The translations under genes and the position numbers were made by a program. 64,000 nt of DNA from Micromonospora sp. C28SCA-DRY-2. GTDB taxonomy: Bacteria > Actinomycetota > Actinomycetes > Mycobacteriales > Micromonosporaceae. Position 1 is the stretch's first letter, and each line of letters starts with the position of its first letter. This document shows, in pieces, positions 41,525 through 49,148 of this stretch. The notes beneath the pieces are model-generated. The model did not search any database. It saw only the letters and a program-made list of their open reading frames with translations, and was not told the origin of the DNA. Location: the NCBI RefSeq assembly GCF_030519475.1, contig NZ_JAUMKD010000008.1:62001-126000 (forward strand). Reading direction: 5' to 3'.

Positions 41525-43119
41525 CAGCCACCTCCCTCGTGCTGGGCGCGGGCCAGGGTCCGGGCCCGCTCGGCGGCGGTCTCCGCGTCCTCGGCCGCCT
41601 CGGCGTGCAGGAAGTCCACGCTGCGGGCCCGGACCACCATCGCCCGGCCGGGCGCGGAGAGCACCAGGTCGCTCGCCGCGTGCAGGGTGGCCAGCTCCGG
41701 GGTCAGCTCCAGCCAACTGCCGCCGTCGATGGCCAGCCGCAGCCGCCGGCCGGCGTCGTCCACCACGATCGACTGCCCGCCCGCGGTCCGCAGCGACCAG
41801 CGGCCCGCCCGTCCCTCGTGGATCCCCGCGTCGTACGGCTCGACCGCGCCGAACAGCGAGCCGAGCACGATCCCGGCCGCCGGCTCGCCGCCGGGCAGCG
41901 CCACCAGCACGGTGTCCTCCGGGTCGGGCAGTGCCACGATCCCCTTGCCCCGGCCGGCGCCCGGGCAGAGCACCCCGAGCCACCCGGCGTCCAACTCCCC
42001 GTACGCGGGCAGCGTCACCCGGACCCGGCCCAGCCCGTCCGGGTCCGTGACGTCGGTGACCGCCCCCAGGGTGAGCACCGCCGGGGCGGGTGGGCCGGCC
42101 GGTGGCGGCGGTGGCGGGGCGGTGCCGAACCGGGTCAGGTGACCGTTGCCGTCGACGGTGTGCACCACCTCGGTGAGCACGTAGCTGCCCTCGGCCGGCG
42201 CGGCCACCCCGGTCAGCGTGATCCGCCGGCCCGGGCGCAGCGCCGGATCGCCCTCGGCCACCCCCTCGACGGTGACCAGGGCGGCGACCCGGGCGTCCAG
42301 GCCGGCCTGGGCCAGCGCGGCGAGTTCGTCGTCGCTGCGCCCCGGCTGGTCCACCGCGGTACGCACCCCGTCCGCGCCCACGTCCGCCGGGTCCGGGTCG
42401 GCGGCGGTGCGCCGCCCGCAGCGCGGCGCGCCGGCCCGCTGGCTGATCGGCTCGGCCCGCTGCGGGTGCCAGCCCAGCGCCGCGCTGTCCCCGGCCGCGG
42501 CGTCGAGGTTGGTGGAGAGCCGCAGCGTGTGCACCGAGCGGCCCAGCTCCAGCGGGACCGGCTCGCCGTACCCCGCCAGGGTCACCAGGCGCAGCCGGTC
42601 ACCGTCGACGGCCAGGTGCAGCCCGGCCCGGCCGGCCGTCTCCAGCAGCAGGTCGAGGTCGGTGTGCCGGTGCTGTGCCAGCCGCTCCAGCCGGGGCCCG
42701 TCGGTCTCGGCCAGCACTGTCAGCCCGACGTCGGCGCAGAGTTCACCGGCCAGGTCGGCGGCGGTCACCGACTCGAACACCCGCAACCGCTGCCGCTTGC
42801 GCAGCCGGTGCAGCGCGTCGTACGCCCGCACCCGCAGCAGGGCGGAACCGTCGGCGGCGTACTCGACCTCCACGCAGGTGACCTCTCCGGCGAAGAGCGC
42901 CTCGGGCCGGTCGGTCAGCCGGACGTCGAGCGTGCCGCCGGTGCGTACCGGCGGGGTCAGCGCGGCGGCGCCGGGGGCGGTGGTGAGCGCCACCTCGCAC
43001 TGGGTGGGCTGGTCGAGCCGGGCGGCCACCCGTACCGACACCACCCGCCGGCTCGTGCCGTCGGGCAGCGCGGCGCCGTCGAGCAGCACGGTCAGCGCGC
43101 GGGGTGCGGCGACGGTCAC
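41524..43119 (-). CDS. CIS spike protein (VgrG/gp27-gp5-like, Afp8-like)
   Basis: A 531-residue protein. The N-terminal part has the phage late-control D/gp27-like layout (VRLTDRPEALFAGEVTCVEVEYAADG, YDALHRLRKRQRLRVF, LCADVGLTV). A proline-rich linker (PPPPPPAGPP) leads to an OB-fold gp5-like part (DPDGLGRVRVTLPAYG, WLGVLCPGAGRGKG) and a beta-helix stalk (GQSIVVDDAGRRLRLAIDGG). It forms the central needle. The end is an Ala/Glu-rich helix. The start GTG overlaps the LysM-type gene stop. Confidence 0.9.
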   Translation of the reverse strand: MTVAAPRALTVLLDGAALPDGTSRRVVSVRVAARLDQPTQCEVALTTAPGAAALTPPVRTGGTLDVRLTDRPEALFAGEVTCVEVEYAADGSALLRVRAYDALHRLRKRQRLRVFESVTAADLAGELCADVGLTVLAETDGPRLERLAQHRHTDLDLLLETAGRAGLHLAVDGDRLRLVTLAGYGEPVPLELGRSVHTLRLSTNLDAAAGDSAALGWHPQRAEPISQRAGAPRCGRRTAADPDPADVGADGVRTAVDQPGRSDDELAALAQAGLDARVAALVTVEGVAEGDPALRPGRRITLTGVAAPAEGSYVLTEVVHTVDGNGHLTRFGTAPPPPPPAGPPAPAVLTLGAVTDVTDPDGLGRVRVTLPAYGELDAGWLGVLCPGAGRGKGIVALPDPEDTVLVALPGGEPAAGIVLGSLFGAVEPYDAGIHEGRAGRWSLRTAGGQSIVVDDAGRRLRLAIDGGSWLELTPELATLHAASDLVLSAPGRAMVVRARSVDFLHAEAAEDAETAAERARTLARAQHEGGG

Positions 43120-43868
43120 GGGGCACCTCCCGGCGACGCGGGGGCGGCCGGGCCGGCGGCCGGCGGTGGGACGGCCAGGGCGGTGCCGGCCGGCACGGTC
43201 AGCGGGTCGGTGATCCGGTTGTGCTCGGCCAGCAGCCGCCAGCGCAGCGGGGAGCCGAGCGCGTCGTGGGCGAGCAGGTCGAACCGTACGCCCGAGTAGT
43301 CGGGCTCGGCCGCGCCGTCGCCGGCGGCCACCACGGCGCTGCCGGGCGCGGCGGCCGGGGTGCCGGCGGCGGCGAGTTCCTCGGCGAAGCCCTCCCGTGC
43401 CCGGTCGGCCGACTCGGCCACCCGGACCAGCTTGAGCCGCAGCCAGGACCGGCGGGGCGAGCCGGTGACGGTGAACGCGTCGAAGCGTTCCGCCACGGCG
43501 ACGATCACGCCCGGAACGTTCCACGTCTTGCCCCAGACCAGCCGCACCAACGGCGGCCGCAGCCAGCCGTGCTCGGTGGCCGAGTTCTCCGCGAGCAGCC
43601 ACAGCGGTCGGGTGAGTTCCCGCACGTCGGTGGGGCGGACCTGGCCCTCGGCGAAGTCCACGTCGAAGAGCAGGTCGAGGACGAGTTCGGTGCGCCCGCC
43701 GCCGGTGAACACCAGCGGGTCGTCGGCGAGCCCGGCCCCGGTGAGCTGGCCGCCCGCCGCGCCCCGGGGCCGGATCCCGGCCAGCCGGGTCACCTGCACG
43801 GTCTCCGGGTTGAGCAGGCAGTCCACCCGGTCGCCGGTGGCGTCGACGAGGAAGGCGACCCGTTCCAT
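43116..43868 (-). CDS. CIS tube-baseplate adaptor, LysM type (Afp7-like)
   Basis: A 250-residue protein. The N-terminal domain has the tube-initiator pattern (LLNPETVQVTRLAG, LVLDLLFDVDFAEG, LVWGKTWNVPGVIVAVAERFDAF), and the C-terminal end is a short LysM-like motif (LLAEHNRITDPLTVPAGTALAVP). Such proteins link the inner tube to the spike. The ATG overlaps the previous stop by one base. Confidence 0.85.
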   Translation of the reverse strand: MERVAFLVDATGDRVDCLLNPETVQVTRLAGIRPRGAAGGQLTGAGLADDPLVFTGGGRTELVLDLLFDVDFAEGQVRPTDVRELTRPLWLLAENSATEHGWLRPPLVRLVWGKTWNVPGVIVAVAERFDAFTVTGSPRRSWLRLKLVRVAESADRAREGFAEELAAAGTPAAAPGSAVVAAGDGAAEPDYSGVRFDLLAHDALGSPLRWRLLAEHNRITDPLTVPAGTALAVPPPAAGPAAPASPGGAP

Positions 43869-45655
43869 CAGGCACCCGCCTGTTCCCGGTCCAGCCGGTG
43901 CAGGTGCGCCTGGTCCAGGGTGTCCCCGGCCGGCGTCCACAGCGCCCGGTCGTCGGGCAGCTCCGGCCACCGGTCGCCGACGGCCGGGGGCACCCCCCCA
44001 CCCGCGCCGCCCTCAGGCAGCCCCGGCCACCGCGACCCCACCTCCGCGCCGCGTACCCGTGCCGCAGATCTTGGTACGGAACGGCCCCGGTAGAGGCCGG
44101 AATCGTCCAAGATCTGCCGCGTGCTCCGGGTGGGCGGCGGGGGAGTGGGGTGGGTGGTCGGGTGAGTCGGGTCGGGCCGGCGGAGAACGGCGTCGTCGCG
44201 ATTCCCGCCGCCCGTGCCGGCCCGACCGGAGTTCGGTTCGAACCGCACCGGGCCACCCGATGCGCCGCCACCCTGGCCGGGGGCGGGGGGCGCGGATGGC
44301 GTACCCGGGGCAGGGCCGGGAGCCGGGTGGCCGGCATCGATCGCGCCGTGGCCCGGGGCGCCGGTGCTGCCCTCGCCGGCGCGGCCGGTGCCGGGCGGGC
44401 CGGAGCTGCCGTCCGCACCTCGGCTTCGGCCGGCGGCGGCGGCGCCGGGCGGGCCCGTACCGGTGCCTCGGGTCCGGATGTCGCCGACGTTCCACCCGCT
44501 GGTGCCACCCGAGTCCGGGGTGAGCGCCGCTGTCCCACCGACCGTCCGGTCTGCGCCCGGCCGGGTGGCGCCGGGTGCTCCCAGGTCCGTCCGGTACGGA
44601 CCCGTTCGGTCGGCGCCGGTTGATCCCGGCCCGGTCCGGTGCGCACCCCGCTGGGGGCCGGGGGGTGGTCCCGGGTCGGTCGGGTGTGCACCCGGACGGG
44701 CACTGGCGGAGGCAGCCATGCCAGCCGGGCCTGCCTCCGGCCCCCCGAGGCCGCTCAACCCGGGGCCGCGCACCCGCCTTCCGGGTGCGACCGCCGCATC
44801 ACCCGCAACGCCCGCCCCACCGCCGCCCACCCTGCCCACGCCCGCCCCACCGCCGCCGACGCCTGCCCCGGCAGCGCCTGCCCCGCGGGCGCCCGCCTCG
44901 GCAGGGCCGGCCCGGCCGGCGCCCGCCTCGGCCGGGCCGGCCCGGCCGGCGCCGACCCCGTCGCTGCCCGCCGCGGCGGCGCCAGCATCACCCGCTACCG
45001 GCGGCACGGCCGGCCGCAGCACGACCCCCCAATCCCCGGCGGCCCGCCCGACCGCCAGCTCCCCGGGCCCGTTGAGCACGGGCTGTCCGTCAGGGGTGTA
45101 GCCGTCGCTGACGGGACCGCCTTGATCAACACTGTGGGGCGACGGGGGCGGGGGAGTGGGGACAGCGTGGGGGAGGTCGAGGAGGAGGCCGGGGGCGTGT
45201 ACGGCGACCAGGCGGAGCCAGTGCTCCGGCGGCTCACCGGGGCGGCGCAAGGGCCAACCGGTGGGCTCCATCCGGCCGCCGGCCGTGCGGGTGGTCGCGT
45301 CGCCCAGGCTGGCTCGGCCACTGGCCGGGCGGGCGGTCACGTCGCCTTGGCCGAGGCGGCCATCAGCTGTGCGGGTGGTCGCGTCGTCCCGGCTGGGCCG
45401 GCCGCCGGCCGTGCGGGTGGCCGCGCCGTCCATGTTGGACCGGTCGGCGGCTGCGCGGAGCGTCGGGCCGCCCGCGCCGGACGCCAGCCGTCCGGGGCGG
45501 TCCCCGGATTCCGGGCCGGCCGGGGTGACGCGCCGGGCGTCCCGGCCGGACCCGGTCGACGTGTCCGGCTCGACGATCCCGGCCAGGCGCGTCGCGCCGC
45601 CGGCGAGGGCGCGGAGCCGGTCGGCCAGCCAGCTACGCGGGCGTCGGGGCGGCAA
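43868..45655 (-). CDS. Large disordered, repeat-rich protein in the CIS operon
   Basis: About 595 residues if translation starts at TTG 45655; no other start with a ribosome site is clear, and a later internal start is possible. The first 30 residues (SWLADRLRALAGGATRLAG) and the last 25 (WTPAGDTLDQAHLHRLDRE) look structured; the rest is Gly/Ala/Pro/Thr/Arg-rich low complexity. It contains four 14-residue repeats (DATTRTAGGR-like), a duplicated ten-residue AGRAGPAEAG unit and many PGADRTG-type units. It lies between tube and LysM adaptor, where eCIS loci carry a small Afp6-like gene. Tape measure, linker or cargo are all possible. Confidence 0.6.
   Translation of the reverse strand: MPPRRPRSWLADRLRALAGGATRLAGIVEPDTSTGSGRDARRVTPAGPESGDRPGRLASGAGGPTLRAAADRSNMDGAATRTAGGRPSRDDATTRTADGRLGQGDVTARPASGRASLGDATTRTAGGRMEPTGWPLRRPGEPPEHWLRLVAVHAPGLLLDLPHAVPTPPPPSPHSVDQGGPVSDGYTPDGQPVLNGPGELAVGRAAGDWGVVLRPAVPPVAGDAGAAAAGSDGVGAGRAGPAEAGAGRAGPAEAGARGAGAAGAGVGGGGAGVGRVGGGGAGVAGDAAVAPGRRVRGPGLSGLGGPEAGPAGMAASASARPGAHPTDPGPPPGPQRGAHRTGPGSTGADRTGPYRTDLGAPGATRPGADRTVGGTAALTPDSGGTSGWNVGDIRTRGTGTGPPGAAAAGRSRGADGSSGPPGTGRAGEGSTGAPGHGAIDAGHPAPGPAPGTPSAPPAPGQGGGASGGPVRFEPNSGRAGTGGGNRDDAVLRRPDPTHPTTHPTPPPPTRSTRQILDDSGLYRGRSVPRSAARVRGAEVGSRWPGLPEGGAGGGVPPAVGDRWPELPDDRALWTPAGDTLDQAHLHRLDREQAGA
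44891..44950. repeat. Two 30-bp tandem repeats in the disordered CIS gene
   Basis: Copies at 44891-44920 and 44921-44950 differ at one base and encode the AEAGAGRAGP duplication. Confidence 0.85.
45282..45449. repeat. Four 42-bp repeats in the disordered CIS gene
   Basis: Units begin at 45282, 45324, 45366 and 45408. Copies 1, 3 and 4 share GTGCGGGTGG; copy 2 is more diverged. They encode 14-residue units, so copy number can vary in frame. Confidence 0.8.
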
Positions 45656-46112
45656 CGCCGGTCTCCAGTTCCAGACCCTCGTAGCGCAGCGTCAGCGCGG
45701 CGATGGCGATCTCCTGGCCGAGGGTGTTCAGGTGCGCGCCGCGCCAGCGGGTCGGCCACGCGTTGATCATGTTCCAGCGGAGCACCTCGGTGGTGCCGGC
45801 GGCGTCCAGCAGCACGATCGACACGTTGCGCCGGCTCACCATGCCCCGGGCGACGGCGTGCACCCAGTCCCACAGCTCCCGGGAGGCGGTGAGCCCGAAG
45901 TGCAGCGTCACCGGCTCGTACTCGGCCTGGCCGGGGATCATCCGGATCCGGTCGTTGCCCTGCTCCCGGTACGGCAGCGCGGGGATGTTCATCTCCAGCC
46001 CGCTGACCTCGGTGAAGTGCCCGTTGGTGACGCCGTTGACGAGCAGCTTGAAGTTGTAGGCCCGGTACGGGTCGACCGGGGCGCCCGGCTGCGGGGTGGC
46101 CGTGGTCGGCAT
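45633..46112 (-). CDS. CIS inner tube protein (gp19/Afp1-5-like)
   Basis: A 159-residue tube protein of the T4 gp19 family: DPYRAYNFKLLVNGVTNGHFTEVSGLEM, PYREQGNDRIRMIPGQAEYEPVTLHFGLT, and RWNMINAWPTRWRG near the end. It polymerises inside the sheath. ATG 46112 is preceded by GGAGG with 6-nt spacing, one base after the sheath stop. It is the only tube gene in the window; many eCIS have two. Confidence 0.93.
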   Translation of the reverse strand: MPTTATPQPGAPVDPYRAYNFKLLVNGVTNGHFTEVSGLEMNIPALPYREQGNDRIRMIPGQAEYEPVTLHFGLTASRELWDWVHAVARGMVSRRNVSIVLLDAAGTTEVLRWNMINAWPTRWRGAHLNTLGQEIAIAALTLRYEGLELETGVAAPTPA

Positions 46113-46113
46113 G

Positions 46114-47355
46114 TCAGCCTCCAATCGTCTCGGTCTCGGCGCCGCCGGCCCACTGGCTCAGCTTGAACACCACGAACTCGGCCGGCTTCACCACCGCGAT
46201 GCCGATGTGCGCGACCACCATGCCGGCGTCCCGGACGTCCGGCGGGTTGGTCTCCTCGTCGCACTTGACGAAGAACGCCTCCTCGGGGGTGCGGCCCAGC
46301 AGGGCGCCGTCCCGCCAGACCCGGGTCAGGAAGGCGCCGATGTCGCGGCGGATGGAGCGCCACAGCGAGAAGTCGTTCGGCTCGAAGACCATCCACCGGG
46401 TGCCGTTGGCGATCGCCTGCTCGATGGCGATGGAGAGCCGCCGCACGTTCAGGTAGCGCCACTCGCTGGCCTCGGCGGCGAGCGTACGGGCGCCCCAGAC
46501 CCGGATGCCCTCGCCGGCGAAGTAGCGGATCACGTTGACGCCCTTCGGGTTGAGCACGTCGTGCTCGGGCCGGGTGACCAGGTACGCCAGGTCGACCGCG
46601 CCGCGTACCGGCTCGTTGGCCGGCGCCTTGTGCACCCCGCGCAGCGCGTCGGTGCGGGCCCAGATGCCGGCGATGTGCCCGCTCGGCGGGGTGAGCACCA
46701 GCTCTCCGCTGAGCGGGTCGCGGACCCGCAGCCACGGGTAGTAGAAGGTGCCGAAGTCCGACTGCCGGGGCCGGTGCGCCGCCTCCCCGCCGGAACCCCC
46801 GGAACCACCCGAACCGCCGGAACCGCCACCGGAGCCGTCGGCCGGCTTCGGGGGCTTGCCGCCGCTCGGGGTGGCCACCCGGGTCAGCGTGGAGATGTCG
46901 TCGACGTCCGGCGGCGGGTCGCAGATCGCCACCATTGTGCGGGTCCGCTCGGCCATGCTGAGCAGCGCCTCGTGCGACACCGGGTCGTGGAAGCCGGGCG
47001 CGGCCAGGATGGAGATCTCGTCGACGGCCTCCAGCAGTTGTAGGCCGGCGCGGCGCTGGCCGGTGCCGGTGATCGCGCCGTCCTCGCCGACGTTGACCAC
47101 CCAGCACCGGGTGCCGCCGTTGTCCAGGAAACCGAACACGGCCCGGGCCAGCGGCGTGCTCTCCAGCCGCTCCCCGTCGGCGTAGAGCCGCAGGAAGTCC
47201 GACCAGTTGTTGACCGCCTGGGCCCGGCCGAGGTGGGCGCCGCGGTCCGGCGCGACGCCGACGAACGCGGCAGTGCTGGTGCCGACCGGTCCGATCGGGC
47301 GGGCGCCGCTGGGCACCTCCTCGACGTAGATGCCGGGCGAGAAGTAGGTGGGCAT
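46114..47355 (-). CDS. CIS contractile sheath protein
   Basis: A 413-residue tail sheath protein with the N-terminal SPGIYVEEVPSGARPI, the RAQAVNNWSDFLRLYAD segment, RYFAGEGIRVWGARTLA, and C-terminal RWMVFEPNDFSLWRSIRRDIGAFL then FFVKCDEETNPPDVRDAGM. At 174-190 a Gly/Ser stretch (GSGGGSGGSGGSGGSGG) replaces the usual surface-exposed variable domain. GGGAGGA precedes the ATG. It is the only sheath gene here. Confidence 0.95.
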   Translation of the reverse strand: MPTYFSPGIYVEEVPSGARPIGPVGTSTAAFVGVAPDRGAHLGRAQAVNNWSDFLRLYADGERLESTPLARAVFGFLDNGGTRCWVVNVGEDGAITGTGQRRAGLQLLEAVDEISILAAPGFHDPVSHEALLSMAERTRTMVAICDPPPDVDDISTLTRVATPSGGKPPKPADGSGGGSGGSGGSGGSGGEAAHRPRQSDFGTFYYPWLRVRDPLSGELVLTPPSGHIAGIWARTDALRGVHKAPANEPVRGAVDLAYLVTRPEHDVLNPKGVNVIRYFAGEGIRVWGARTLAAEASEWRYLNVRRLSIAIEQAIANGTRWMVFEPNDFSLWRSIRRDIGAFLTRVWRDGALLGRTPEEAFFVKCDEETNPPDVRDAGMVVAHIGIAVVKPAEFVVFKLSQWAGGAETETIGG

Positions 47356-47373
47356 CGGTCCTCCCGGATCGGG

Positions 47374-48072
47374 TCAGCGGGACGGTGGTGGGCAGACGAT
47401 GACGATGTCCGGTTCGGCCGGGTCGACCTCGGCGGTGAGCACCTGGCCGCGGCTGGTCAGCCGCAGCCGCACCGGGCCGGGGTGGTCGGGGTCGTGCGGC
47501 ACGCCGACCATCCGGAACCGGCCGGCGGGATCGGTGCTGGTCGCGTACGGCTGGCCGATCACCTCGACCCGGACGGCCGCGAGCGGCTGCTCGGCTGGGC
47601 CGACCACCCGCCCGTCGAAGGTCAGCAGTTCCAGTTGCCGCAGCCGCAGCGGGGCCAGCACCGGCGGCGCGGCCGTGCCGGCGTGGGCGACCTGGGCGGC
47701 CACGTCGATCAGCAGGGCCGGTCGGGGCCCGGTGCCGAACGCCTGCCAGAGTCGCGGGTCGCCGGCCTCCAGCACCACCGTGTGCTCGCCGCCGGCGGTC
47801 GCGGCGGTGAGCACCCGGTCCAGCCCGGGCAGCGCGGCCGGCCCGCCGGCGCAGAGCAGGTAGCGCACGGTGAACCGGTACGGCTCGCGGACGCCGCCGC
47901 TGCCCCGGGTCTGCCGGGCCGCACGCAGCTCCAGCGGCCAGAGGGTCAGCCGGGCGCCGTCGTCGTCGGGCCGCGGCGGGCCGACCGGGACGGGTTCCCC
48001 CGCCGCCCCGGCCAGCCACGCCGCCAGCTCGGCGGTGGCCGTCTCGATCGGACCGCGCGCACCGGTGGTCAT
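47374..48072 (-). CDS. DUF4255-like CIS cap/terminator candidate with carboxypeptidase-regulatory-like tail
   Basis: A 232-residue protein. About 1-115 (IETATAELAAWLAG, LTLWPLELRAARQ, YRFTVRYLLCAGG) has the layout of the DUF4255/Pvc16 family that caps the distal end of eCIS sheaths. About 165-232 (FDGRVVGPAEQPLAAVRVEVIG, TDPAGRFRMVGVP) looks like a carboxypeptidase-D regulatory-like beta domain. It lies directly upstream of the sheath, and its ATG overlaps the preceding gene by ATGA. The cap role is inferred from family likeness and order. Confidence 0.65.
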   Translation of the reverse strand: MTTGARGPIETATAELAAWLAGAAGEPVPVGPPRPDDDGARLTLWPLELRAARQTRGSGGVREPYRFTVRYLLCAGGPAALPGLDRVLTAATAGGEHTVVLEAGDPRLWQAFGTGPRPALLIDVAAQVAHAGTAAPPVLAPLRLRQLELLTFDGRVVGPAEQPLAAVRVEVIGQPYATSTDPAGRFRMVGVPHDPDHPGPVRLRLTSRGQVLTAEVDPAEPDIVIVCPPPSR

Positions 48073-48677
48073 CGCGGCGGGGTCCCCTGCACCCGGTAGG
48101 CGATGGCCTCGTTCCACACGTGCGGGTAGACGCCGATCTCGAAGTAGCGGGTGAACCGGTTGATCGGCGCGTTGCTGTGGTCGTGGTAGAGCAACCAGAC
48201 CGGGGCGATGGTGAACAGCACGTAGTTGGCGAGCACCAGCGGGATGTAGAGCGGGCCGAGGATGCGGGCCTGGAGGATGTGCACGTCCTCGTGGCGCTGG
48301 ATGCCCGGGCCGGACCCGGCGCAGACCGTGCCGATCGTGGTGGCGTAGCGGGGCGAGACGCCCTCGACCACGTTGACCCGGCAGCTGTGCTGCGAGGTGG
48401 CCCGGTCCAGGGAGTGCCCGAAGACCAGGTGGACGGCCAGGTAGATCGCGCCGACCACGGTGTTGAGCAGGCTCCAGGTGTGGTCGACGACGAAGAGGAG
48501 GACCCCCTTCGGGTCGGCGCCGTAGACCCGGGCCGAGGCGACCGCCCAGCCGAACACCCCGCCGACCAGCAGGCCGAGCACCGCGCCGACCAGCAGCCCG
48601 ACGGTGCCGCCGGCGAGCTGGCCGAGGATGGCGCCGGTGGCCACGTGCACGGCGGTGCTGACGATTCCGTAGATCAT
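48069..48677 (-). CDS. Membrane protein with HExxH motif in the CIS operon
   Basis: A 202-residue protein. About 1-48 is a glycine-zipper-like hydrophobic region (GTVGLLVGAVLGLLVGGVFG), followed by another hydrophobic segment near 60-90. HEDVH at 129-133 sits in RHEDVHILQARILGPLYIPL, similar to the HExxHxxQSRxxGPLY pattern seen in uncharacterised membrane-associated proteins. A zinc-peptidase-like active site is possible, but no third ligand can be named. It overlaps the DUF4255-like gene by ATGA and so is part of the operon. Confidence 0.65.
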   Translation of the reverse strand: MIYGIVSTAVHVATGAILGQLAGGTVGLLVGAVLGLLVGGVFGWAVASARVYGADPKGVLLFVVDHTWSLLNTVVGAIYLAVHLVFGHSLDRATSQHSCRVNVVEGVSPRYATTIGTVCAGSGPGIQRHEDVHILQARILGPLYIPLVLANYVLFTIAPVWLLYHDHSNAPINRFTRYFEIGVYPHVWNEAIAYRVQGTPPR

Positions 48678-48688
48678 GGCGGCACCTC

Positions 48689-49033
48689 TCAGACCCAGGA
48701 GCGGATGATGCGGGGCTCGCGACCCTGCGCGAGCTGGGTGGGCGACGCCTGGGTCGCCTGCCGGTTGCCGGGCGGCAGCTGGTTGATGCCCAGCGCGGCG
48801 GAGAAGATGACCAGGCCGTTGAAGAACGCGATGATCCACTTCTCGGCGCCGGCGTCCGTGGCGAACGCCGCGGTGAGGTAGGACAGCGCGAGCGCGATGC
48901 CCAGCGCTATCCACTTGCGGGCCTTGTCGCCGCTCGGGCCGATCAGCCCGCCGATGACGTTGGTGGCCAGCAGCGTGGCGGCGCTCGCGCCGGTCAGGCT
49001 GCCCAGGGCGGCCCAGGTGAAAAGATCGTTCAT
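48689..49033 (-). CDS. Small hydrophobic protein at the head of the CIS operon
   Basis: A 114-residue protein with two or three hydrophobic segments (about 5-32, 42-60, 68-85) and a polar C-terminal tail. The size and topology resemble holins or small scaffold membrane proteins; no family is recognised. GGGGGG precedes the ATG. It is the first leftward gene of the CIS run, 11 bp before the HExxH protein. Confidence 0.65.
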   Translation of the reverse strand: MNDLFTWAALGSLTGASAATLLATNVIGGLIGPSGDKARKWIALGIALALSYLTAAFATDAGAEKWIIAFFNGLVIFSAALGINQLPPGNRQATQASPTQLAQGREPRIIRSWV

Positions 49034-49111
49034 GGCCGATCCCCCCTTCGATGTGCGGTGGTGCGACCGGGGTGGTGGTGCGGGCCGGTGGCTCCGGGGA
49101 GTCTCCGACGG

Positions 49112-49133
49112 CCCGTCCGCGGCGGCGGACGGG
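49112..49133 (-). terminator. Hairpin after the LppM-like gene
   Basis: Perfect 9-bp arms (CCCGTCCGC/GCGGACGGG) with a 4-nt loop lie 16 bp beyond the LppM-like stop and before the CIS operon start. It probably separates the two leftward units. Confidence 0.6.
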
Positions 49134-49148
49134 AGCGGGTGGGGTGTC

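Noticed and set aside
35228..49033. Prophage remnant as explanation for the tail-like genes.
   Set aside because: There is no capsid, portal, terminase, integrase, holin-lysin pair or attachment repeat, and the gene order matches eCIS loci.
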